64,000 bases of DNA from Xylaria sp. FL1777 (taxonomy: Eukaryota; Ascomycota; Sordariomycetes; Xylariales; Xylariaceae): contig MU400685.1 of NCBI GenBank assembly GCA_022578965.1, positions 1-64,000 of the forward strand. The letters run 5' to 3'. The translations under genes were made by a program, and so were the position numbers. The notes below the pieces were generated by a model, which was not told the DNA's origin, did no database searches, and worked only from the letters and a program-made list of their open reading frames with translations. Shown here piece by piece: positions 15,171 to 27,679 of the stretch (its first letter is position 1; each line of letters starts with the position of its first letter).

Positions 15171-15507
15171 CAAAAAATAGAAAAAAAACTAGCAAAAAAA
15201 GCAAAAGCGCTTTTTTAAAAGTTTTAAAAAACAAAAAAAAAGCTTTTATATGCTTTCTAAAAAAGCAAAAAGTTTAAAAGCTTTAAAAAAAGTTTTTTTG
15301 CTTTTTTAACCATTATTTTCCGTTTAGCAAGCTAGTTAATAAAAACTAGTTATTATAAAATAAAAGAACTTCGAAATAGCAGTATAAACATTGTTACATA
15401 AGGTTTTTATTTAGCTTTTTATATAGTTTTACTTATAAGTACACAAGTAAAAAAACTATACTATAAAGCAATATAGCAAGTTATTAATAATAAATAATAA
15501 TAAGCAT
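10356..15507 (+). mobile_element. Full-length Tad-like LINE, family 1, copy B (reference copy)
   Basis: This is a non-LTR retrotransposon of about 5.15 kb. The first ORF region begins near 10,510. From 11,488 it shows a CCHC knuckle of pattern C-x2-C-x4-Y-x4-C, in which the expected His is Tyr, as a CAT-to-TAT RIP change would give; more Cys-rich knuckles follow to about 11,660. This layout is typical of Tad-clade gag proteins. The second ORF holds an endonuclease-like start near 11,900. Reverse transcriptase motif A reads LNIIKAFN at 13,625–13,648, where the family consensus is LDIxxAFD. Motif C reads FANN at 13,900–13,911, where the consensus is FADD. The D-to-N changes fit RIP. A (TAA)n tail ends the element near 15,507. 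No frame is intact. Confidence 0.8.
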
Positions 15508-15749
15508 TAAAAACCTTAGTATTTATAAACTAGCTAACTATATAAATAAAAGCATTTATAAAAAAAAAATAAAGATAACTTTTATATAAATAAATTAAAA
15601 AAAAAGAAAATCAAAAAAATACTTTTGTATAAAAATCGTTATAATAATTATATAATAAGTAAAAAAGCAATAAGCAAATATATTTAACTTTAAAAAAAAC
15701 ACTAAAAACTATAAAACATTACAAATTTTATATTTTTTTTTTATATAAC

Positions 15750-16379
15750 TATTAAGGTTAGTAATTAGTCCGTACTAGCTTAGTATATATTAATACTAAT
15801 ATTAAGCTAGTCCGGATTAGCCTAGTATTATATTAGCTTAGTATTAGTTTGTACTAGCTTAATATTTTTTTTCCTGGACTAATACTAGCTTAGTATTAGT
15901 TCGTACTAGCTTAGTATTTTTTTTTCCGGACTAATACTAGCTTAATACGTACTAAACTAGCCTAGTATTTATATTAGCCTAGTATTATACTAAGCTAGTA
16001 TAAATACTAAACGTTAATAATTTAACAAATAATTATTATTTAATAAAACAAGTTTTATTGTTTTAAAGAGCTTAAAAAACTAATTATAAATACTTTTTAA
16101 AATTAAAAAAAAGCTTTATTTTAAAAGCTAAAAAATTAATTTTACAAAATACTAAATACTAGGCTAATATAAACTAATACTAGCCTAGTATTTTTTTTCC
16201 TGGACTAATACTAGCTTAGTATTAGTTCGTACTAGCCTAGTATTTTTTTTCCTAGACTAATACTAGCCTTGTATTAGTTTATACTAGCCTAGTATTTTTT
16301 TTTCCGGACTAATACTAATATTAGCTTAGTATATACTAGGCTAATATTTGGACTAAGGACTAAATTACTAACCTTAATA
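15750..16379. mobile_element. MITE-like palindromic element with terminal inverted repeats
   Basis: Inverted termini TATTAAGGTTAGTAATTAGT (15,750 onward) and the complementary CTAAATTACTAACCTTAATA (to 16,379) bound about 630 bp. The interior is filled with repeats of an ACTAATACTAGCCTAGTATT type, each itself nearly palindromic, separated by TTTTTTTTCCGGACT spacers. It is non-coding. It may be a non-autonomous DNA transposon or a foldback element. Less likely, it is a satellite-like array that happens to be bounded by inverted copies. Confidence 0.55.
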
Positions 16380-17714
16380 ACTATTTTTTAAGCTATATAT
16401 AAATGCTTAATATTTTTTTTTTACCTTTTTTATTAAACTACTATATAATATTTAATTTTTTTTATTTATTTAAATATAATAATTATAACAAGTATTATAT
16501 AATTGCTAAATGTATATAATATATGCATTACTTTAAAATTTTATTACATATTAGTAACCTTAAAATAAAAAGCTTTTATAGTTTATATAAGCATTTTAGC
16601 TATATAAAGCAATTATAATATTATATAACTAAATAAATACTATATAAAAATAGCTTTTATAACAAATTATTTAAGCTATAATAAAAGTAATTAAAGTATT
16701 ATGCAAAATTTAAACCTTAATATTAACTAAAGGCATTAATATAACTTAAAACTTATTACTTTTTATATAATAAATAATTATTAGCAAACTACTTAAATAA
16801 TTAGCTATATAAAAAAAACGAATATATATATTTATATATAATAATTAAAAAAACAACTAATTGTTAAAATTACTAATTAATAGTTATATAATGTTATAAT
16901 TACTATTTTAGCTTATAACGTAAAATTAATAATTATTAATGTTATATTATAATAAAGCAGCTATTATATAAATATATATATATATATATAAGTATATATA
17001 TAAAAATAACTAAATGTAAAGCTATTATAAATATATATATATATATATAAAGCAACTAAAAGCAAAATAAGCAGTTATATAAAGTAAGAAGTTTAAAGAT
17101 ATAAAGGTAATAAAAAGCACTATAAAATTTAAGCTTTTTTTATAAACAAAGCTTAGCTTTTATACTTTAATATATTATTAAACTTGCTGCTATATAAAAA
17201 AAGAACTTTTAATTAACCTTAATATAAATTGCTTACTATTAATATTTTATTTTATATTATTAGCTAATATTAGTTAGCTATATAATAATAAAAACAAAAA
17301 ACTTTAATTATATTAGTAGTAATTAAACTATATAAAGGTTTAAATGCTTTATTTAAAAAGCAACTATTTTTAAACTTAGGCTTTATATAACTATAAAGTT
17401 TAAAAAAAGCAAACATATAAACAACCTTTTTTTTCGCAAAAACTATAATATTAAGTGTTTAACTTTTTATAAAACTAGTTTTTTTTATTTCTTTTAAATA
17501 GCATTATATAAAGAAAATTATAACTAAAAAAAAAGTAGTTAATATTAAAATAACTAGTTATTAGTTATAACTTTTATATATAATATATATAATAAGTTTT
17601 ATATAAAAACTACTTTATATAAAAGCTATTATATAAACTAAGGTAATTTTAGTATTAGTTTAGCTTATATGCTAGCAAAGTTTTTATATATAAAAAAAAA
17701 CCTTTGCTTTATAT
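16380..17714. other. Unassigned AT-rich segment between two MITE-like elements
   Basis: About 1.3 kb of AT-rich DNA contains (TA)n runs near 16,970–17,050. It has no recognisable gene. It is flanked by inverted copies of the terminal sequence of the neighbouring palindromic elements (16,357–16,379 and 17,715–17,737), so the whole 15,750–18,233 stretch could also be one composite element. Confidence 0.4.
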
Positions 17715-18233
17715 AAGGTTAATAATTTAGTCCTTAGTATAAGGACTAAATTAGTCCGGACTAAAGACTAATTAGTTTTTAATCACTAAAATTTTAAACT
17801 AACTAGTTTTTAATCACTAGAAAAAAAAACTAGTTAGTTTTTAGTTTAAACTAACTAGTTTTTAATCACTAAAAAAAAAACTAGTTAGTCTTTAGTTCGA
17901 ACTAACTAGTTTTTGATTTTTTAATATAAACCTAGTTAATATATAATAATAATTTATAATAAAACTAAATAAATATATATTTATATAAAGAATACTTTAA
18001 TATATATATTAAAATAAAAAACATTTAATATTAAAGCATATTTAAAATAATAATAATAATTTTAATTCTTTAGTTTTTATTTAAACTAGTTAGTTTAAAT
18101 TAAAAACTAATTAGTTTTAGTTTAAACTAATTAGTTTTAATTACTTTAAAAAAAACTAGTTAATCTTTAGTTTAAACTAATTAGTTTTTAGTTTTAGTTT
18201 AAATTAACTAGTTTAAACTAATTATTAACTTTA
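17715..18233. mobile_element. Second MITE-like palindromic element
   Basis: The left terminus AAGGTTAATAATTTAGTCC (17,715 onward) is matched in inverted form by TAATTATTAACTTTAG near 18,218–18,233. Inside are at least six units of an ACTAACTAGTTTTTAATCAC type that pair with AAAAACTAGTTAGT, giving strong self-complementarity. A stretch at about 17,940–18,070 without the motif splits the array. It has the same terminal sequence as the element at 15,750 but a different internal repeat unit. Confidence 0.5.
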
Positions 18234-21200
18234 GCACTTAATATAAACTAAAAAAAAAACTTTATATTTATAAAGTTTAATTATAATAATATGTTTATTA
18301 TAGTTATAATAGCTTAGCTAAATAGCTATATAAAGTTTATACTTAAAGCAATTATTATTATAATTATTTATAAAGCCTTTTTTTTTAATTTATATTACAC
18401 ATTTTAAGCTTAATTATTTTATTATTTATAATAAACCTTATTATATACTTTTATTAAAATAATTACTAGTATTTTTATTATTATAATAGCTTTTTAAGCT
18501 ATAAATGCTTTTATTTTTAATAATAATATAAACATTTTAATTATATTGCTTTTTAATAAAATGTTTAACTATAAAGCTTAAATAAATATTATTTATAATA
18601 TATAATATTATGTTTAAGTTATTAAACTTATTATTAATTTAATATTTATAAAAAAGCTTTTTTAAATTCTTTACACTTAATTATAACTTTATAAGTTTAA
18701 GCTTAATTATTAAATAATTAAGATTGCTAGAATTAATGTAGCAATTTTTACTTATTAAGTAAGTTGCACTTTATTTGCAAAATGCAAATATAACAAAAAA
18801 CAGAAAAATAGTATTAAACGATTTATTTGTTAAAAATGCAACTAATGTACTACTAAAACTTATTAGTAATATAATTATAACGTAATAGCGTTTTAATAAA
18901 AAATGTAAAACTAACGAATTTTTTAATGTATAAAAAATAGTTAATAAAATTATAAAACTAGTATTATAGCTGTTAATAAAAAAAAAATAGCAAAAAAAAT
19001 CTTTTTTTAAAAAAATGCAAAAAAAGCATAAACAGTATATATATTAAAAAAAGCCTAAAAAAGCTAGCAAAGTATAAAGCTTAACAATAAAAACAACTTT
19101 AATATATTTATAACTTGCTATAACTTAAATACTATTATAAAAACTAACTAAAAAAGGATTAAAAATACTATTTAAAAGCTTTTTTAATAAACTTTATTAA
19201 ACGTAAATATGCTAGAATTTTAAGCATAAATAGTAGCTTTATAGCTAGTTTGCAATAATAAAGCAATACTATTGAAGCAAAACAAAAAAATGCTAATTAA
19301 AGTTAAAAAATAAGCTAATAATTTTAAAAATAAAATATTAATTAATATTATTAAAGCAATAAATATAGCGCTTATAAGTAGTAATATAATTGCTATTAAA
19401 AAGCTATATAGTAAAAACATAATAATTACTTTTAAAAAAGCAATACTTTAATAAGCTAAAAAAAGAAAATAAATTATAAAAGCTTTTAAAAAAAAGTTAA
19501 AAGTATAATAAAAAAAAGTAGCGCTAATAATAAAAAGCATTTTAGCAAAACGCATTAAAATAATATACTTAAACAAAAACTTATTATAGTTATTATATAA
19601 TAAACACTTTAAAGTTATAAAATGTAAAAAAATGTTATTTAAAAACATAAAAGCTAGATTTATAGCAATATTATTATATATAAATAATATAATAGCAGCT
19701 AAAATAATATATAATAATAGTTTTTTATAAAAAGCTTAGCTATTTAATTGTAAACTTTTTATTGCAAAGCTTAAAGTTATATAATGCTTTAATTGCTATA
19801 AATATAAACATATAACTAAATATTGCTGCAAAAACTTAAAATATAGTTATTGCTTAGCTTTAAAGCATTAAAAAAAAAAAAAAGCTGCTTAATAAAAACG
19901 TAAAAAGTAAAGCAAAAATGCATAAATTATAAAAAAGCATACATAGTATAAAATAAAGCTTGCTAAAAGAAAATTAAACAAAAAAACAAAATAAAAGCAA
20001 TATATATATTATAACTTAAAAGCTTTTAAAGTATTAAAAAAGCATTAATAATAAACAAAAAAATAAACAAAAGTAGTTTAAAAATGTTAATAGTATTAAT
20101 ATTTATATAGCTAAATAAAAAAAGATTATTAGTAAAAAAACAGCAAACTAGCAATATAAGCAAAAATTTATTTTTGTTAACTTAATAATAAATAATATTG
20201 CTTTTTAAAACATTATAAAATTTTAAAGTAATATAGCATATATATTATAAAATAATAGCTTTAATTATATAATAGTTTAAAAACTAATAATTAATAAACA
20301 TAGCAATATATATTGCTTTAATAATAATAGCTATTAAGTTATTTAATTAAAAAGCAAAGCTATATTATATATAAATAAAAAAATTGTAATAAAAATGCTA
20401 GTAAAAAACGCTAGTAAAAACTAAGCAAAAACTATAATAAGCAATAATAATTTAGCAGTAATTTTATAATTAATATATTTATTAAATTAAAAAAAAATAA
20501 TATAACATAGTTTAATTTAAAAAATATATAAAGTAAGCAAGCTAAAAAAAACGCTATATATTTATAAATAACTTTAATTTTTATTATTTATTATAAAACT
20601 TAAAAAGCAAAAAAAGCTAAAAAACAAATAAACTGCTTAAGTTTATTGCATAATAAGATTTTATATTAGCTATTTTATTAAAAAAATAATTAAAATAAAG
20701 CATAAATAAAAAAGCTTAATAATAAACTTAATATAAATATTTAATAATTTAATTATTATTTATTAAAGGAATTTAAAGTAGCTAAATTTAAACTATAAAG
20801 CATTAAAAGTTATAATTAACTTAAAAATAGCTTTATAAAAATACTTAAAAAAAGCAAAAAAATAAAACTAGCTTAAGTTAAACAAAAATAAAGCAGCTAT
20901 AAAAGCAAAAATTATTATTATAAAAACATATATATTATATATACTTAATAAACTAAATAATGCTTTTAACTTTTTAATTTAATAATTAATAAAAATAGCA
21001 AATAAAATAACACTTAAAAAAACTATAAAAAAAAACATTAAGCATTACTTTAGTAGTTTTTAAAAGTAATTAAAACAAAAAAAAAAGCAAAACAAGCATA
21101 CTATAGATTTTAAAGCAAAAAAACTAAAGTAGTACAGCAAGCTTTTTTAAAAAAAAAAAAGCCTTTAATAAAAAAATAAAAAAAATATAAAAGCGTAGCT

Positions 21201-21788
21201 AAAAATAAGCATTTATAAAAGCATTTAAAAATTACTGCAATTTTATTATTAAAACAAACAAAAAATAAACTGTTTGTTATTAATACTTTTAAAAAAAAAA
21301 AAGCTTTATTAATAAAACGCTTTTTTTTTGCATTATTAGTAAACTTATTTAATATACTTAAAAAAAACTTAATTTATAATAATTATTAAAAGTTTATAAT
21401 TAATATTAATAAAAAAAAAACATAATATTGCTAATATAAAAATTAGCGCTATAAAAAGCGCTAAAAAATAACTTGTTATTTAATAGCTTTTTTAAAGCTT
21501 ATAAACTTGCTTTAGTAAAAAAAATAATAATACTATGTATTGCTAACTTTTTATTAAAATATTACTTAGTATAATTTAAGCAAATAAAAATAATAGTTAT
21601 ATTTAAACTTAAAAAGTTAAAAAAAACTAAAAAAACAGCTAAAAAGTAATATTTTATTACGTTTATTTGCATAATAAAAAAAGTACTAAAAAAAAAGCTA
21701 TATTACTATATAATAAAAATAGCTAAACAAAAAAGTTTTTTACTAAATAATTAAATAAGCAATAAATAAAACAAATTAATAAACATAA

Positions 21789-24700
21789 GACTTTTTTAAC
21801 CTTTTTTGAATTTTTTACACTTAATTATAACTTTGTAAGTTTAAGCTTAATTATTAAATAATTAAGATCGCTAAAATTAGTGTAGCAACTTTTATTTACT
21901 AAATAAGTTGTACTTTATTTGCGGAGTGCAAATATAACAAAAAACGGAAAAATAATATTAAATAACTTATTTGTTAAAAATGCAACTAATGTGCTATTAA
22001 AACTTACTAGCAATATAACTATAATGCAGTAGTGTTTTAATAAAAAACGCAAAGCTAACAAACTTTTTAATATGTAAAAAATAGTTAATAAAATTATAAA
22101 ACTAGTATTATAGCTGCTAATAAAAGAAAAAATAGCAAAAGAAATCTCTTTTTAAAAAAACATAAAAAAAGCGCAAATAATATATATATTAAAAAAAGCT
22201 TAAAAAAGCTAGCAAAGCATAAAGCTTAATAACAAAAACAACCTTAATATATTTATAACTTGCTATAACTTAAATGCTGCTATAAAAGCTAATTAAAAAA
22301 GCGTTAAAAATACTATTTAAAAGCTTTTTTAATAAATTTTATTAAACGTAAATATGCTAAAATTCTAGGTATAAATAGCAGCTTTGCAGCTAGCTTATAA
22401 TAATAAAGCAGTACTATTTAAGCAAAACAAAAAAATACTAATTAAAGTTAAAAAATAAGCTAATAACTTTAAAAATAAAACATTAGCTAATATTATTAAA
22501 GCAGTAAATATAGCGTTTATAAGTAGCAATATAATTGTTGCTAAAAAGCTATATAATAAAAATATAGTAATTACTTTTAAAAAAGCAGTGCTTTAAAAAG
22601 CTAAAAAAAAAAAGTAAATTATAAAAGCTTTTAAAAAAAAGTTAAAAATATAACAAAAAAAAACAGCACTAATAATAAAAAGCGTTTTAATAAAACGCAT
22701 TAAAGCAATATATTTAAATAAAAACTTACTATAGTTATTATATAGTAAATATTTTAAAATTATAAAATATAAAAAAATATTATTTAAAAACGCAAAAGCT
22801 AGATTTATGTTAATATTATTATATATAAATAGTATTATAGCAGCTAAAATAATATATAAAAATAGCTTTTTATAAAAAGCTTAATTATTTAACTATAAAC
22901 TTTTTATGGCTTAATGGCATAGTGGCATATGTTTAGCTACTTTTTTTAAAGTTATAAGTTTAAGTTTTGCTTGGTTTGCAGTTGCTTTGCTTTAAAGCAA
23001 AAGTTGGTTTACTTTTAGTTTAGTTTGAACTGCATGCTTGCTGCACTAAAAGCATAAAAATTAAAAGTTAAATAGCTAAGCTAAAAGTCCGGAAACTTTG
23101 CTTTTCTGCTAGTATAACAAAGTAAATAATCGATTTAGTATATTAAGCATTATAAAAACAGGCAGTTTTAGCTTTTGCTATTAACGCTATATAAACACTA
23201 GTTCTTTTATGTAATAAACAGCCCGTATTTCTAGCGTAATTAAAACTTAAAGCCTACTGCTTAGCGCTAAACAATTTACAAAAAATATAGCGCTGTTTAA
23301 TGCTTAAAACTTATTTATTACTGTGCTATTTATAGCTTGCAACCTTAAAGCTAACAAAAAGGCGCCTTTACTTACAATAATTATAACAAAAAACCTCTTT
23401 GTTAGCATGCTGATTTGTTTACCTTTATAATGCAAAGCAAAAGCGCTATTAACTTAGCGTACAAAATTTAAAGCGAAGTATTATGTAAAAAAAGCAGCAA
23501 ATTAATAAGATTTGTCGCAAAACCGTTATATACTTTGTATGTACAAATGGTTTTTGCCCCGAAAAAGGTTTCCACTTGTATAAGTATTGTACTAAATAGC
23601 CACTAGTATAGCCAATAGGCTGTTAGCCTAAATAATACAATATATATAAACTTTTTATTATAAAGCTTAAAGTTATATAATATTTTAATTGCTATAAATA
23701 TAAACATATAACTAAATATTGCTATAAAAACCTAAAGTATAACTATTGTTTAGCTTTAAAGCATTAAAAAAATAAAAAAGGCTGCTTAATAAAAACGCAA
23801 AAAGTAAAGTAAAAATATATAAACTGCAAAAAAGCGTATATAGCATAAAATAAAGCTTGCTAAAAAAAGGTTAAACAAAAAAACAAAACAAAAAAAATAT
23901 ATATATTATAACTTAAAAGCTTTTAAAGTGCTAAAAAAGCAGTAATAACAAGCAAAAAAAAAAATAAAAATAGTTTAAAAATATTAATAGTATTAGTATT
24001 TATAAAGCTAAATAAAAAAAGGTTACTAGTAAAAAAATAGCAAACTAGCAATATAAGCAAAAATTTATTTTTATTAATTTAATAATATATAATATTGCTT
24101 TTTAAAACATTGCAAAATTTAAAAGCAACATAATATATACGCTATAAAATAACAGCTTTAATTATATAATAATTTAAAAGCTAATAATTAATAAACATAG
24201 TAATATATATTGCTTTAGTAGTAATAACTACTAAGTTATTTAATTAAAAAATAAAGCTATATTATATATAAACAAAAAAATTGTAATAAAAACACTAATA
24301 AAAAATGCTAGTAAAAATTAAGCAAAAATTATAATAAGCAGTAATAATTTAGCAGTAATTTTATAGTTAATATATTTACTAAATTAAAAAAAAATAGTTT
24401 AGCATAATTTAATTTAAAAAATACATAAAGCAAGCAAACTAAAAAAATGCTATATATTTATAAACAACTTTAATTTTTATTACTTATTATAAAACTTAAA
24501 AAGTAAAAAAAACTAAAAAGCAAATAAACTATTTAAGTTTATTATATAATAAAATTTTATGCTAGCTATTTTTTAAAAAAAAGTAATTAAAACAAAGCAT
24601 AAATAAAAAAGCTTAATAATAAATTTAATATAAATATTTAGCAATTTAGCTATTATTTATTAAAAAGACTTAAAATAGCTAAGTTTTAATTATAAAGCAC

Positions 24701-27679
24701 TAAAAGTTATAATTAACTTAAAAGTAGCTTTATAAAAATATTTAAAAAAAGCAAAAAAATAAAACTAGCTTAAATTAAACAAAAATAAAACAGTTATAAA
24801 AATAAAAGCTATTATTATAAAAACGTATATATTATATATATTTAGCAAGCTAAATAATGCTTTTAATTTTTTAATTTAATAACTAATAAAAATAGTAAAT
24901 AAAATAATACTTAAAAAAACTATAAAAAAAAAACACTAAGTATTACTTTAGTAGTTTTTAAAAGTAATTAAAACAAAAAAAAAAGCAAAACAAGCATACT
25001 GCAAGTTTTAAAGCAAAAGAACTAAAGCAGCATAGCAAGCTTTTAAAAAAAAAAAAAAAGCCTTTAGCAATAAAATAAAAAAAGCGCAAAAATATAGCTA
25101 AAAATAAGCATTTATAAAAGCATTTAAAAATTTTAAATTATTATAAAGCTTAATTAAATAAGCAAAGTTTGTTTATAAGCTAGTTTTAAAAATTATTATA
25201 ATTTTATTGCTAAAACAAACAAAAAATAAGCTGCTTTTTGTTAATACTTTTAAAAAAAAAACAGCTTTATTAATAAAATGCTTTTTTTTTGTACTATTAA
25301 CAAACTTATTTAATATATTTTAAAAAAACTTAACTTATAATAGCTATTAAAAGTTTATAATTAATATTAATACAAAAAAAAAATATAATATTGCTAATAT
25401 AAAAATTAGCGCTATAAAAAGCGCTAAAAAATAACTTATTATTTAATAGCTTTTTTAAAGCTTATAAACTTGCTTTAATAAAAAAAATAATAATATTATA
25501 TATTGCTAACTTTTTATTAAAATATTACTTAGTATAATTTAAGCAAATAAAAATAATAGTTATATTTAAACTTAAAAAGTTAAAAAAAACTAAAAAAATA
25601 GCTAAAAAATAGCACTTTATTATGCTTATTTATATAATAAAAAAAGTGCTAAAAAAAAAGCTATATTATTATATAATAAAAGTAGCTAAACAAAAAGGTT
25701 TTTTGCTAAACAATTAAATAAATAACAAACAAAACAAATTAATAAATGTAATTATTAAATTAATATTAAAAATAGCAAAAAAAGCAATTAGTAAAAAAAG
25801 CATAGCATTTTTGCTATAGCTAAACATTATAAAAGCTTTTAATATTATTAATAAAAAAAATAATATATATTTTGTAATAAAAAAGCTTTTTTTTTTAAAT
25901 AGTTATATAAATAAACTTTTTTATATTAAATTATATAATATGTTTTTGCTTTAATAAAGCAATATTTTAGCTAATAGTACTAAAAGCTAAAGTTTTTTAA
26001 AAGTTTTTATTTTTACTTTTTTTTTTTTTTTATATATTTTAATACTTTATAATAACTTTGCTATATATTAAAAGCTAATAATAATTAGCTTTATTAATAA
26101 TATTAACTTTATTATAGCAAACTTAAATATAAAGTAAAACTATAAAGCTTTAAAAGCAGTATAAAAAACATATAAAAGTTAAATAAAATAATATAAAATA
26201 AAGTTTACATTATAAAAAAGCAAATTAATGCATTTTTTTAGCAGTAAAACAGCATTTATATAAATAGTATATTTTTTTAATATAATAATATACTTAAAAA
26301 ATAGCGCAAAGTTTTTAAAAATATAATTTAATAAAAATATAAAATAAAAAAAATACTTAGTAAAGCTTAAAAAAAAATTAAGCATTTAATTATATATAAT
26401 AATTAAGCTATAAAACTTTATATAAAGCAATAATATAGCAAAAATAAAACAAATATATATTATAATAATATAAAGTATTTTAGCTTATAATATAATAACT
26501 TAATATAAAAACTTTAAAAAAATAAAGCAAAAAGTATTACTAATTTATTAATAATAACTTAAAATAAATGCTTTAAACATATAATTAAAGCTTTTAAAAC
26601 AATTAAAATAAAGCACTTAAAAACTAAAATAAAATTTTTTTTTATTAACTTATATTTTAGTAGTAAAATAATAATTTGCAAGTATTATATAAAAAGCTTA
26701 GCAACTAAAAAGTTAATTTAAAAAGCAACAAAAAAAATTAAAACTTTTATTTAAAATATAAAAGCTTAAAAAACTAAAAACTAAACAAAAAGTAAGCTTA
26801 TAAATAATAATAAAAGCATAACTAAAAAAATTTTAATATTAGCTTTAAACTTTTAGCAAAAAAAATAATTAAAAAAAAAAAAACCTAAAATTACATTAAA
26901 AAAAAAATAAGCAAATAAAGCTAAACTAAAATAAACAATAGTTATTTAGCAATAGCTAAGCAAAAGCTTAGCAAAAATAAAGCTTTTAAAAAATATAGCA
27001 AATTACTAAAGTATAAAATAGCTATAATAATATAAATATGCATTAAAAAAATAAAGCTAAAAGTATTTTTGCATAAAAAGAAAATTTTAAGCTTTTTTAT
27101 GCTTTTTTGCAAATGCGCAAAAAAAAAAAAAACTTTTTAGCATATAGTTTTATATTATAACTTATTAAAAAACAAAAAAAAGCAGCTATAAAAAAGCTTT
27201 ATAGCTAAATTATTATAAACTAATAAAAACTTATAATTAGCTATAAAAAAACTTAAAGCTATAAATAATATTATAAAGTAGCTATTTATTATTAATAAAA
27301 TAATAATATATAATAAAGCAGTTAGAATAAAAAAAAATAAAAAAAAAATAAAAAAAGCAAAAAATAAAGAAAAAACTAGTAAAAAAAGCAAAAGCGCTTT
27401 TTTAAAAGTTTTAAAAAACAAAAAAAAAGCTTTTATATGTTTTTTAAAAAAGCAAAAAGTTTAAAAGCTTTAAAAAAAGTTTTTTTGCTTTTTAACTATT
27501 ACTTTTTATTTAGCAAGCTAATTAATAAAAACTAGTTATTACAAAGTAAAAAAACTTTAAAGTAGCAATATAAACATTATTGCATAAGGTTTTTATTTAG
27601 CTTTTTATATAGTTTTACCTATAGGTACACAAATAAAAAAACCGCGCTATAAAGCAATATAGCAGGTTATTAATAATAA
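21789..27679 (+). mobile_element. Tad-like LINE, family 1, copy D, nested in copy C
   Basis: This is a complete family-1 element, about 5.14 kb once the inserted SINE is removed, in the same orientation as its host copy. Perfect 12-bp target-site duplications TAATAAACATAA flank it at 21,777–21,788 and 27,680–27,691, the right one directly after a (TAA)n tail. It keeps the His codon (CAT) in a gag CCHC knuckle near 23,680–23,745 where copy B has TAT, so the copies were mutated independently. It is interrupted at 22,908–23,658 by the SINE and one duplicated target. Confidence 0.8.
22908..23644 (+). mobile_element. tRNA-headed SINE (737 bp) inserted in LINE copy D
   Basis: It interrupts family-1 sequence and is flanked by perfect 14-bp target-site duplications, TATAAACTTTTTAT at 22,894–22,907 and 23,645–23,658. 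The head has a perfect RNA polymerase III box A, TGGCATAGTGG (22,915–22,925). At the right distance is AGTTTAAGTTT (22,957–22,967), which equals box B GGTTCRANTCC apart from C-to-T or G-to-A changes. The body is visibly less AT-rich than its host, with no coding capacity. Its last 45 or so bases, including a small AGGCT/AGCCT hairpin and the end TAATACAATA, match the 3' end of the LINE at 29,755–34,620. Fungal SINEs of 500–900 bp are known. Confidence 0.8.

Noticed and set aside
16970..17050. (TA)n tracts as telomere or centromere signal
   Set aside because: Short TA runs are expected in RIP-degraded DNA; no TTAGGG repeats or long satellite array are present.
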